A stretch of DNA of 64,000 bases. Origin: SKGN01 sp050948865 (GTDB lineage: Bacteria > Bacillota_I > Bacilli_A > RF39 > UBA660). Positions 18,753-25,904 of the stretch are shown here, piece after piece. The stretch covers positions 186,001 through 250,000 of the forward strand of contig JBMNEQ010000001.1 of assembly GCA_050948865.1 (NCBI GenBank). The letters run 5' to 3'. The notes beneath the pieces were generated by a model. The model ran no database searches, was not told the origin of the DNA, and saw nothing but the letters and a program-made list of their open reading frames with translations. Position 1 is the stretch's first letter. Each line of letters opens with the position of its first letter. Made by a program: the position numbers and the translations under genes.

Positions 18753-18943
18753 AAAATTATTTCTTTTAAAATAGTAGAAAAAAATGAAGATTTAACGTTA
18801 ATAACAAAAATTGAATTTTAATTAAGATACTAGTTGAGCAAATTTCTTTGATGAAAAGAATTACGCAAGGGGTAAAATTAATAAATTTAAAAGAAAATCA
18901 AACGGTTGTTGCAGCTTTTAATATAAAAGGTGGAGGAGAATAA
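18753..18943 (+). pseudogene. Decayed gyrA 3'-end copy B
   Basis: The most diverged of the five copies (ACTAGTTGAGC, TTACGCAAGG, AAGAAAATCA). It still carries the shared frame-breaking deletion and ends GGTGGAGGAGAATAA. Confidence 0.88.
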
Positions 18944-18979
18944 AGAAATTTTAATAATTTATTTTAAAGTTTAAAACAA

Positions 18980-19020
18980 TGTTCCACGTGAAACATAGGT
19001 TAAAATATTTTCCGGGAAAT
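18980..19020. other. parS: parS + NBS pair, unit 4
   Basis: parS TGTTCCACGTGAAACA, 11-bp gap, NBS with one mismatch (ATTTTCCGGGAAAT). Confidence 0.88.
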
Positions 19021-19150
19021 AAAAGGTTGTTGATATATAACGAAAACCTAATTTATAATGTATTTTTTGACTTAACTAAAAACGAAGAAAGGTAAAAAAT
19101 ATAATTGTTTTGTTTTTTTAGTAATGTTTTAAATTTAAAGTTTAAAACAA

Positions 19151-19190
19151 TGTTCCACGTGAAACATAGGTAAAATATTTCCCGGGAAAT
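19151..19190. other. parS: parS + NBS pair, unit 5
   Basis: parS TGTTCCACGTGAAACA, 10-bp gap, exact NBS; reached by a short spacer. Confidence 0.92.
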
Positions 19191-19322
19191 AAAAAGTTGT
19201 TGATATATAACGAAAAACCTAATTTATAATGTATTTTTTAACTTAATTAAAAATAAAAAAAGTTAAAAAAATATAAATATTTTGTTTTTTTAGAAATGTT
19301 TTAAATTTAAAGTTTAAAACAA

Positions 19323-19363
19323 TGTTCCACGTGAAACATAGGATAAAATATTTCCCGGGAAAT
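19323..19363. other. parS: parS + NBS pair, unit 6
   Basis: parS TGTTCCACGTGAAACA, 11-bp gap, exact NBS; reached by a short spacer. Confidence 0.92.
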
Positions 19364-19428
19364 AAAAAGCTATTGATATATAACGAAAACCAGATTTATA
19401 ATGTATTTTTAAACTTAAATAAAAACAG

Positions 19429-19620
19429 AAAAATTATTTCTTTTAAAATAGTAGAAGAAAATGAAGATTTAACGTTAATAACAAAAATTGAATTTTAATT
19501 AAGATACCAGTTGAGCAAATTTCTTTGATGAAAAGAATTACACAAGGGGTGAAATTAATAAATTTAAAAGAAAAACAAACGGTTGTTGCAGCATTTAATA
19601 AAAAAGGTGGAGAGAAATAA
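19429..19620 (+). pseudogene. Decayed gyrA 3'-end copy C
   Basis: Almost identical to copy A, including the shared deletion and the ending GGTGGAGAGAAATAA, indicating recent unit duplication or gene conversion. Confidence 0.9.
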
Positions 19621-19656
19621 AGAATTTTTAATAATTTATTCTAAAGTTTAAAACAA

Positions 19657-19696
19657 TGTTCCACGTGAAACATAGGTAAAATATTTCCCGGGAAAT
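19657..19696. other. parS: parS + NBS pair, unit 7
   Basis: parS TGTTCCACGTGAAACA, 10-bp gap, exact NBS; follows gyrA-tail copy C. Confidence 0.92.
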
Positions 19697-19828
19697 AAAA
19701 AGTTGTTGATATATAACGAAAAACCAAATTTATAATGTATTTTTAAACTTAATTAAAAATAAAAAAAGTTAAAAAAATATAAATATTTTGTTTTTTTAGT
19801 AATGTTTTAAATCTAAAGTTTAAAACAA

Positions 19829-19869
19829 TGTTCCACGTGAAACGTAGGATAAAATATTTCCCGGGAAAT
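19829..19869. other. parS: parS + NBS pair, unit 8
   Basis: parS with a changed last base (TGTTCCACGTGAAACG), 11-bp gap, exact NBS. Confidence 0.88.
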
Positions 19870-19934
19870 AAAAAGCTATTGATATATAACGAAAACCAGA
19901 TTTATAATGTATTTTTAAACTTAAATAAAAACAG

Positions 19935-20127
19935 AAAAAATTATTTCTTTTAAAATAGTAGAAGAAAATGAAGATTTAACGTTAATAACAAAAATTGAAT
20001 TTTAATTAAGATACCAGTTGAGCAAATTTCTTTGATGAAAAGAATTACACAAGGGGTGAAATTAATAAATTTAAAAGAAAAACAAACGGTTGTTGCAGCA
20101 TTTAATAAAAAAGGTGGAGAGAAATAA
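19935..20127 (+). pseudogene. Decayed gyrA 3'-end copy D
   Basis: Nearly identical to copies A and C, with one extra A in the leading A-run and the same inactivating deletion. Confidence 0.9.
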
Positions 20128-20163
20128 AGAATTTTTAATAATTTATTCTAAAGTTTAAAACAA

Positions 20164-20203
20164 TGTTTCACGTGAAACATAGGTAAAATATTTCCCGGGA
20201 AAT
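20164..20203. other. parS: parS + NBS pair, unit 9 (perfect palindromic parS)
   Basis: TGTTTCACGTGAAACA, the fully palindromic parS form, 10-bp gap, exact NBS. The only unit with T at the fifth base. Confidence 0.93.
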
Positions 20204-20334
20204 AAAAAGCTATTGATATATAACGAAAACCAAATTTATAATGTATTTTTAAACTTAATTAAAAATAAAAAAAGTTAAAAAAATATAAACATTTTGTTTT
20301 TTTAGTAATGTTTTAAATCTAAAGTTTAAAACAA

Positions 20335-20375
20335 TGTTCCACGTGAAATATAGGGTAAAATATTTCCTGGGAAAT
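20335..20375. other. parS: parS + NBS pair, unit 10 (both sites mutated)
   Basis: parS variant TGTTCCACGTGAAATA, 11-bp gap, NBS variant ATTTCCTGGGAAAT. Both palindromes carry one change. Confidence 0.82.
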
Positions 20376-20441
20376 AAAAAGTTGTTGATATATAACGAAA
20401 AACCTAATTTATAATGTATTTTTTAACTTAAATAAAAACAG

Positions 20442-20633
20442 AAAAATTATTTTTTTTAAAATAGTAGAAAAAAATGAAGATTTAACGTTAATAACAAAAA
20501 TTGAATTTTAATTAAGATACCAGTTGAGCAAATTTCTTTGATGAAAAGTATTACGCAAGGGGTAAAATTAATAAATTTAAAAGAAAAACAAACGGTTGTT
20601 GCAGCATTTAATAAAAAAGGTGGAGGAGAATAA
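20442..20633 (+). pseudogene. Decayed gyrA 3'-end copy E
   Basis: The fifth copy. It shares features with copy B (TTACGCAAGG, GGTGGAGGAGAATAA) and the common deletion. Confidence 0.88.
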
Positions 20634-20669
20634 AGAATTTTTAATAATTTATTTTAAAGTTTAAAACAA

Positions 20670-20710
20670 TGTTCCACGTGAAACATAGGATAAAATATTT
20701 CCCGGGAAAT
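20670..20710. other. parS: parS + NBS pair, unit 11 (array end)
   Basis: parS TGTTCCACGTGAAACA, 11-bp gap, exact NBS. After GGTTGTCGATG the repeat breaks off, so this unit lacks the promoter-like element. Confidence 0.92.
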
Positions 20711-20765
20711 AAAAGGTTGTCGATGTATGCAGGAGAGAGGAATTTAAAAAATAGGATATATAGGA

Positions 20766-20793
20766 TAATATTTTTGTTTTTTTCATATTTAGT
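20766..20793. repeat. Left copy of the IS target duplication
   Basis: A 28-bp AT-rich stretch beginning TAATATTTTTG and ending ATATTTAGT. It is repeated exactly at 22471-22498, on the far side of the insertion sequence. The last two bases may belong to the IS end, so the true duplication is 26-28 bp. Confidence 0.85.
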
Positions 20794-20861
20794 GTCAATA
20801 ACTTTTGAAAATGTCTCACATTAGATAAAAAAAATAGTTTGGAAAATTTATTCCAATTCCT

Positions 20862-20963
20862 CCATCAATTCAGGAATCTAGATAATATCCTTTAGTTAGA
20901 TGGCAATCAAATTTTTAATTTGATTGCCTGAAACATTACGGATATTATCTCCTAAATTGATGG
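20862..20963. repeat. Three-tier nested palindrome inside the left end of the IS
   Basis: Three perfect stems nest inside one another: CCATCAATT (20862) with AATTGATGG (20955), GATAATATCC (20881) with GGATATTATC (20940), and GGCAATCAAATT (20902) with AATTTGATTGCC (20917) around a 3-nt loop. It lies just downstream of the transposase stop. It could end transposase transcription, block read-in from outside, or act in transposition. Confidence 0.8.
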
Positions 20964-20985
20964 ATTATCTCGGCATAAAACTCGT

Positions 20986-22383
20986 TTATGCATAAACCTT
21001 TTCTTTATGAGATTTTTTCATTTGTTTCTCAAAAGAAGCTCTTTTCCAAGGATGACTCATAGGGGGCACATATTTTTCCTTTTTTATTTCTTCCTGAGGT
21101 AGATCAAGTTCTTTTGAAAACCTTTTATTTCTGGACAGTTCTCTTAACTCATAAATTTTTTCGTCTATACTCACCACTAAATCACCATTAAATGCTTCAA
21201 TAACTAATGCTTTAGTTTTAGGCCTGAAGCATTTTAACTCATTATTAAAATAAGGTAAATAATACTTGTTTTTATATTTAATGGAATTACCTCTATCTAT
21301 TATTCTTGTTGATAAAACTGCTAAAGTATAATTTATTTTTTCTTCACTAGGTGATTTTTCAAATGCACTTGGAAACTTCTTATAATCCATAGCAAAGCGT
21401 TTATTATATTTAGGAATAAAAACATTTATTAAATATTCATTAGCTTTTTCAAGTGTGTGTATTCCGTTTAATTTTAACTCATTAATTAGTCTTCCTTGAA
21501 ATGTACCGTTAGTACGTTCAATAATTGGTTTTGCTTCAGGAACACTACTTGTTTTTAAATCAATACCTAGTTGTTTACATGAATAACCATACTGGGTAAG
21601 GATATCATTTTCAGATGTTTTTTTATCAGGGTTTAATTTGTTATAATTGAATACAGTTCTATTATCTGTTTTAAAACTATAAGGAATGCCATAACCTTTT
21701 AGGATTTGATATTTGGTTTGATAATAACCCTTTAAAGTTTCCTGATAGTCAAAATAACCGCCGACAACTGTGTTTGTTGCTTTATCTACAGCTAGATGAA
21801 GACATGTTTTAAAATCCCCAAACCATTGGTGTATTGAACCGTCTTGTTCAATAATTTCTCCGAAGTATTTTGGTTTTTCTTGCCTTGGGTGAGAATCCTC
21901 AATTGCTATCTCATTATTAACAATAACTTCTACTTCTTCTTCAGTTTTACCAGTCAGTAATTTTTCTTTTAACAATTGTTGTTTTCTATATTCCTTTCTA
22001 GTTCTTTTACGAGCCCTAGGCGATAAAATACCTGCCTTATTTAAAGTATTATAAATAAAATTATAAGAGACCTTTATGTTTTCAACTTCTTCAAGATATT
22101 CTTTAAAATGATTAAAATTAAAACCTTGATATTTAATAGTATAAAGTAGTACAATATCATCAGAAAGAGATTTATCGTGTGCTATACTGGGTTTCTTATT
22201 TCGATTGCCATGTATAAAACCAGATTTACCTCTTTTTTTATAAATAATTAAAAGACGATCAATTTGTCTTCTAGATAAAGATAGTTGTAATGCAACCCGA
22301 TTTTTGCTTCCTCCTTGTTCTACTAACTTTTTAATAATTTCATATTTCTTTTGTTCATTCATTCTTAATTGTTCCTTTCTCAT
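20986..22383 (-). CDS. IS1202/ISNCY-type DDE transposase
   Basis: The transposase that mobilises the surrounding element. The N-terminal helix-turn-helix region includes NRVALQLSLSRRQIDRLLI. A DDE/RNase H-type core follows: first Asp in EIIEQDGSIHQWFG, second in FKTDNRTVFNY, Glu in AKPIIERTNGTFQGRL. The C-terminus is basic (WKRASFEKQMKKSHKEK). It appears intact at about 463-465 residues. Of the two starts, MRKEQLRMNEQKK has an AGGTGATATG sequence just upstream (complement of 22386-22395); the downstream ATG (MNEQKKYEIIKKL) also fits the family. Confidence 0.92.
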   Translation of the reverse strand: MRKEQLRMNEQKKYEIIKKLVEQGGSKNRVALQLSLSRRQIDRLLIIYKKRGKSGFIHGNRNKKPSIAHDKSLSDDIVLLYTIKYQGFNFNHFKEYLEEVENIKVSYNFIYNTLNKAGILSPRARKRTRKEYRKQQLLKEKLLTGKTEEEVEVIVNNEIAIEDSHPRQEKPKYFGEIIEQDGSIHQWFGDFKTCLHLAVDKATNTVVGGYFDYQETLKGYYQTKYQILKGYGIPYSFKTDNRTVFNYNKLNPDKKTSENDILTQYGYSCKQLGIDLKTSSVPEAKPIIERTNGTFQGRLINELKLNGIHTLEKANEYLINVFIPKYNKRFAMDYKKFPSAFEKSPSEEKINYTLAVLSTRIIDRGNSIKYKNKYYLPYFNNELKCFRPKTKALVIEAFNGDLVVSIDEKIYELRELSRNKRFSKELDLPQEEIKKEKYVPPMSHPWKRASFEKQMKKSHKEKVYA

Positions 22384-22470
22384 TCATATCACCTCAGTGA
22401 TATATTATAAATTACTTTTGAGACATAATCAAAAGATAACACTTAAGACATTATCATAAGTTAATCACTC

Positions 22471-22498
22471 TAATATTTTTGTTTTTTTCATATTTAGT
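22471..22498. repeat. Right copy of the IS target duplication
   Basis: Exact repeat of 20766-20793. It runs up to the -35 hexamer of the SRP RNA promoter, so the IS landed directly upstream of that promoter without destroying it. Confidence 0.85.
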
Positions 22499-22526
22499 TG
22501 ATTAATAAAATTTTAAAAGATATACT
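22498..22526 (+). promoter_or_regulatory. Promoter of the SRP RNA gene
   Basis: TTGATT, a 17-bp spacer, TATACT at 22521-22526, five bases before the predicted RNA 5' end. Confidence 0.75.
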
Positions 22527-22530
22527 GTTT

Positions 22531-22612
22531 ATGGTGTAACAAAAATATTTGGAATTAGGTCAGGACTGGAAAGTAGCAGCCTTAACAATTAATTTTTGTG
22601 TACACCATTTTT
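22531..22612 (+). ncRNA. ffs: Signal recognition particle RNA (small bacterial type)
   Basis: The RNA core of the SRP, which with Ffh delivers nascent membrane proteins to the translocon. The conserved tip GGTCAGGACTGGAAAGTAGCAGCC-type hairpin lies at about 22558-22581; GGAA and AGCAGCC are the Ffh-binding elements. GGTGTA at the 5' end pairs with TACACC at the 3' end, and a T-run follows as terminator. The size (~78 nt) is the short 4.5S form, not the ~270-nt Bacillus form with an Alu domain. It lies before tadA-dnaX, a common place in Bacillota. Confidence 0.9.
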
Positions 22613-22633
22613 TTGAAAGTGATGAGGAATTTT

Positions 22634-23050
22634 ATGGAAAGAAAATATATTTTTACAGCTTTTAATGAAGCTAAAAAAGCTTTTAAGTTGAATGAAGTGC
22701 CTGTGGGTGCTGTAATAGTAAGTAATAACAAGATAATAGCAAAGGCTTATAATAAAAAAGAAAAAACAAATGATCCCACGGCACATGCTGAAATTATAGC
22801 TATAAAGAAAGCAACTAGAAAGTTAGGGGATTGGCGATTGCAAGGGTGCACACTTTTTGTCACCTTGGAGCCTTGCCTTATGTGCATTGGGGCAGCATTA
22901 GAAGCTAGAATAGATAAAATTATATATGTAGTGGAAAGAGATAGAAAAGATAAGGTTTATTTTTATGATTTTTTAAAGAAGGCAGCAGATAGCGAATTAG
23001 AAATAAGTATTACTAAAATGTTAAAAGATTTTTTTAAAAATAACAGATAA
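22634..23050 (+). CDS. tadA: tRNA adenosine-34 deaminase TadA
   Basis: A zinc enzyme that converts A34 to inosine in tRNA-Arg(ACG). Zinc motifs: HAEIIAIKKA (His and catalytic Glu) and PCLMC. The 138 residues are short compared with about 150-160. The start chosen is the ATG after GATGAGGAATTTT (MERKYIFTAF); further in-frame ATGs upstream run into the SRP RNA terminator and are unlikely. It precedes dnaX as in many Bacillota. Confidence 0.94.
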   Translation: MERKYIFTAFNEAKKAFKLNEVPVGAVIVSNNKIIAKAYNKKEKTNDPTAHAEIIAIKKATRKLGDWRLQGCTLFVTLEPCLMCIGAALEARIDKIIYVVERDRKDKVYFYDFLKKAADSELEISITKMLKDFFKNNR

Positions 23051-23087
23051 ATGATATAATAAAGTATAAAAATGAGAAGGTGATTTT

Positions 23088-24752
23088 ATGGCATATAAAG
23101 CTTTATATAGAAAATATAGGCCTATTTCTTTTGATGATATTGTAGGTCAGGATAGTATTATTAAAGTTTTAAAAGGAATAATTAATCAAAAAAAGATTTC
23201 TCATGCTTATCTTTTTATGGGGACAAGGGGAACAGGGAAAACAAGTGTAGCTAGATTATTTGCTAAATATGTTAATTGTCCTAATTTAACGAATGGTGAA
23301 ATATGCAATGTTTGTCCTATTTGTGAGGGTATTAATACTGAAAAAAATCCTGATGTAATTGAAATTGATGCTGCTTCTAATAATAAAGTTGATGAAATTA
23401 GAGAATTAAAAAGCAAAATTAATTTAAGTCCTTCCATTTCAAAATATAAGGTATATATTATTGACGAGGTTCATATGTTATCCCCCGGAGCCTTTAATGC
23501 GTTATTAAAGACATTGGAGGAGCCTCCTGCTCATATAATTTTTATATTAGCGACTACTGAAATACAAAAATTACCTTTAACAATAATTTCGCGTTGTTTA
23601 ACTTTTAATTTCAAAAAAATAACAGAGAAAAAAATAATAGAAAAATTAAACGAAATAATAATAAATGAAAAAATTTTGATAACTAAAGAAGCTTTAGTTG
23701 AAATAGCAAGACTTTCAGATGGAGGAATGCGTGATGCTATTGGGTTACTGGAGCAAAGTAGTTTTTTTTCTTCTAAGGAAATAAAAAAGGAGGATATTTA
23801 TTTAATATCGGGAACAATTTCTACAATGGAAATTTTTGTGTTATTAAAAAGTATTATTTCCGTTGATTTAAAAAGTATTTTTAAACAAATAGAAGATTTT
23901 GATGATAAAGGAAAAGACTTTGTAAAAATAACTGAGAAATTAATTTTTTTGTTAAGAAATTTATTAATTTATTCCAAAAACAAAAAAATAATAGAAAAGG
24001 AATGGAAGGAAGATCTAGAAATTTATGAAAAACTTGTTGATTCTTTTTCTGAAAAAGTAATATATAATTTTATAATTAATATTATGGAAGATCTAGAGAT
24101 TATGAAAAAATCTTTACAACAAAAAGTTATATTTGAATTAATGCTTTTAAAAATGGTAGATGAAAAAACTGAAAAGTTTTTAAAAGAAGATATTCAGTCG
24201 GAAATACAAATAAAAAAAGAAATAAAAAGAGAAGAAAAATTAAAGGGATTAGAAAATGGAATAAACTTAGAATACAAAAAGATATTAATAAATAATATTT
24301 TAGCTAAAGCTAAAAGAAAATATTTAAATGAAGCTTTAAAAAATTGGGAGCAATTAAAAAATTATATGTTTAATAATGAATATAAAAAAATAATTGTATC
24401 TTTACTAGATACTAAAGTAGTAGCAGCATGTAATGATAGGTTAATAATCACTTGTGTTTATTCTTCTACTTTAAAAAAGATTGAATTAGGGATAGAAGAA
24501 GTTGAAGAAGTAGTATCAAAAATTTTTAATAAAAAAATTTTATTAATTCCACTTCAAGAAAAAGAGTGGTTTGAATTAAGATCTTATTATGTTAATATGA
24601 AAGAACAAAACCAAAAAATTGAATTAAAAGAAGAAAAAGAGGTTTTAGAATTAATGCAAAAACAACGTAATAAGCAGAAGGGTGATGTTAGTAAAGAGAC
24701 ACAAAAAGCAATTGAAATGTTTGGAGAAAATTTTATTGAAATGAAAGGATGA
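23088..24752 (+). CDS. dnaX: DNA polymerase III subunits gamma/tau
   Basis: The AAA+ clamp-loader ATPase that also ties polymerases together. Walker A GTRGTGKTSVA (about 45-55), four zinc Cys in CPNLTNGEICNVCPIC, DEVHMLSPGAFNALLKTLEEPP (Walker B region; the first six residues are the core) and the sensor SRCLTF. The C-terminal part (about 370-554) is Lys/Glu-rich tau sequence. A GAAGGTGAT ribosome-binding site precedes the ATG. First gene of a tight replication/repair run with ybaB and recR. Confidence 0.96.
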   Translation: MAYKALYRKYRPISFDDIVGQDSIIKVLKGIINQKKISHAYLFMGTRGTGKTSVARLFAKYVNCPNLTNGEICNVCPICEGINTEKNPDVIEIDAASNNKVDEIRELKSKINLSPSISKYKVYIIDEVHMLSPGAFNALLKTLEEPPAHIIFILATTEIQKLPLTIISRCLTFNFKKITEKKIIEKLNEIIINEKILITKEALVEIARLSDGGMRDAIGLLEQSSFFSSKEIKKEDIYLISGTISTMEIFVLLKSIISVDLKSIFKQIEDFDDKGKDFVKITEKLIFLLRNLLIYSKNKKIIEKEWKEDLEIYEKLVDSFSEKVIYNFIINIMEDLEIMKKSLQQKVIFELMLLKMVDEKTEKFLKEDIQSEIQIKKEIKREEKLKGLENGINLEYKKILINNILAKAKRKYLNEALKNWEQLKNYMFNNEYKKIIVSLLDTKVVAACNDRLIITCVYSSTLKKIELGIEEVEEVVSKIFNKKILLIPLQEKEWFELRSYYVNMKEQNQKIELKEEKEVLELMQKQRNKQKGDVSKETQKAIEMFGENFIEMKG

Positions 24753-24756
24753 AAAT

Positions 24757-25056
24757 ATGAATTTACAAACAATGATGAAACAAGCACAAAAAATGCAAGA
24801 GGAAGTTTTGAAAGAAAAGGAAATAATAAATAAAAAAGTTTTTTATGGAAAAAAATCTTTTATAGAGGTTGAAGTAAATGGGGAAAAGAAATTGTTAAAA
24901 CTGAAAATTGATAAAAATATTGATTTAAAGGGCCAAGACAAAGAAATTTTAGAAGATATGATTGTAGTTGCGGTAAATGATGCGTTGAATAAAGTAGATA
25001 AAGAAATTGCAACAAAAATGGGGAAATATGGTTCAGGATTATCGGGGTTAATTTAA
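24757..25056 (+). CDS. Nucleoid-associated protein, YbaB/EbfC family
   Basis: A small DNA-binding protein of the YbaB family. The 99 residues begin MNLQTMMKQAQKMQEEV and contain VEVNGEKKLLKLKID, then EDMIVVAVNDALNKV, the typical pattern. It starts 4 nt after dnaX, with AAAGGATG as its ribosome-binding site inside the dnaX end. The dnaX-ybaB-recR order is highly conserved, which supports the call. Confidence 0.93.
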   Translation: MNLQTMMKQAQKMQEEVLKEKEIINKKVFYGKKSFIEVEVNGEKKLLKLKIDKNIDLKGQDKEILEDMIVVAVNDALNKVDKEIATKMGKYGSGLSGLI

Positions 25057-25060
25057 GCTT

Positions 25061-25660
25061 ATGAAATATCCAAAAAGTTTTGAAAAATTAATGCTAAGTT
25101 TTAAGGATTTGCCAGGCATAGGGGAAAAAACTGCTGAAAGATTAGTTTTTACTTTAATAGATTTTGAACCTAAAAAAATAGAGGTTTTTGCTCAATCTTT
25201 GCTTGATGTTAATTTAAAACTAAAAAGATGCTCAAAGTGTAACCATATTACCGAAAATAAAATATGTGAAATTTGTAGTGATAATACTAGAAATAATAAA
25301 ATTATCTGTGTTGTTGAGGATTCTAGAAATGTATTTTTATTTGAAAAAAATGGTTTATTTAATGGTGTTTATCATGTTTTAGGTGGATTAATTTCTCCTT
25401 TTGAGGGAATTAATCCTACTGATATAAATATAAAATCTTTACTTAATAGAGTTAAAGAAGAAAAAATTGAAGAAATAATAATTGCATTAAAGCCAACAAT
25501 AGAAGGTGAAACCACCTCTTTATACATATTAAAAATGTTGGAAGGGATGAGGGTAATTGTTTCTAAAATAGCGCATGGAATACCAATGGGGACAGATATG
25601 AGTTATTTAGATCCTTTAACACTTGAAACTGCTCTAAATGATCGGAAAAAGATTTCATAA
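25061..25660 (+). CDS. recR: Recombination mediator protein RecR
   Basis: A ring-forming DNA-binding protein that acts with RecF and RecO. Helix-hairpin-helix LPGIGEKTAERL (about 17-28), Cys4 zinc finger CSKCNHITENKICEIC (about 54-69), then a Toprim domain with VVEDSRN and ALKPTIEGETT. The 199 residues match the family. It follows ybaB by 4 nt with no clear ribosome-binding site, so it probably depends on coupling. Confidence 0.96.
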   Translation: MKYPKSFEKLMLSFKDLPGIGEKTAERLVFTLIDFEPKKIEVFAQSLLDVNLKLKRCSKCNHITENKICEICSDNTRNNKIICVVEDSRNVFLFEKNGLFNGVYHVLGGLISPFEGINPTDINIKSLLNRVKEEKIEEIIIALKPTIEGETTSLYILKMLEGMRVIVSKIAHGIPMGTDMSYLDPLTLETALNDRKKIS

Positions 25661-25700
25661 AAGAGAATTTATTTCATAAAATTTATAGAGGTGAGCATAA

Positions 25701-25889
25701 ATGTTTAAAAAAATTGTAAACCTTTTTAAAAAGGTAATTATAGCAACATTTATTCTTTATGCTTATAATGTTATTCTGGTTCCTTTAAATATAATGATTC
25801 CCATTAATGTTTATACTATTATTATTATTACTATTTTTGGTATTATTGCTGTTCCATTTTTAACATTAATTTTAATTTTTATTTACTAA
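25701..25889 (+). CDS. bofA: BofA-like sporulation membrane protein
   Basis: BofA restrains the SpoIVFB protease in the outer forespore membrane and so delays pro-sigma-K processing. The 62 residues form two hydrophobic segments around IMIPINVYTIIIITIFGIIAVP. This resembles the BofA core GIHVPINLVTTAISGILGIPG, and the gene sits after recR as in Bacillus. It is shorter than the 87-residue Bacillus protein, lacking the first membrane segment. The ribosome-binding site is GAGGTGAG. CATAAAAT at about 25675 is a weak sigma-E -10 candidate. The call rests on position plus a short motif. Confidence 0.75.
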   Translation: MFKKIVNLFKKVIIATFILYAYNVILVPLNIMIPINVYTIIIITIFGIIAVPFLTLILIFIY

Positions 25890-25904
25890 ATGAAGGAAGG
25901 AAAA

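Larger units (their letters stand above)
18103..20720. repeat. Repeat array of 11 parS + NBS units (composite ParB/Noc loading site)
   Basis: About 2.6 kb without a gene. Eleven units each carry a parS-like 16-mer and, 10-11 bp later, the palindrome ATTTCCCGGGAAAT, identical to the Noc-binding sequence of B. subtilis. The starts of successive parS sites are 173, 334, 334, 171, 172, 334, 172, 335, 171 and 335 bp apart. Short units (~172 bp) hold the sites, a promoter-like TTGATA-N18/19-TATAAT and an AT-rich tail ending in the inverted repeat GTTTTAAA/TTTAAAAC. Long units instead carry a degraded gyrA 3' end. The array starts right after the gyrA stop and ends where the sequence diverges before the IS target site. 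Seen directly: the sites and spacing. Known: the parS and NBS consensus. Inferred: a segregation and nucleoid-occlusion locus. Confidence 0.93.
20792..22470. mobile_element. Complete insertion sequence, IS1202/ISNCY type
   Basis: About 1.68 kb with one transposase gene on the minus strand. The imperfect terminal inverted repeats match at 20 of the first 25 positions (left GTGTCAATAACTTTTGAAAA; right, complement, GAGTGATTAACTTATGATAA; both continue into ATGTCT). The flanking direct repeat of 26-28 bp is unusually long and agrees with IS1202-group elements, for which a duplication of about 27 bp is known. It is inserted between the parS/NBS array and the -35 region of the SRP RNA gene. An internal part of the same IS interrupts spoVT. 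Confidence 0.88.

Noticed and set aside
18103..20720. CRISPR array
   Set aside because: Repeats and spacers are both conserved, the units are 172/334 bp long and there are no cas genes; the repeated palindromes match parS and NBS.
23780..23800. A AAA AAG GAG heptamer in dnaX as a programmed frameshift for gamma
   Set aside because: Such in-frame Lys-Lys codons are frequent in this AT-rich genome; the -1 frame gives no recognisable ending. The same point weakens, but does not remove, the rsmG case, where the -1 frame restores a conserved tail.
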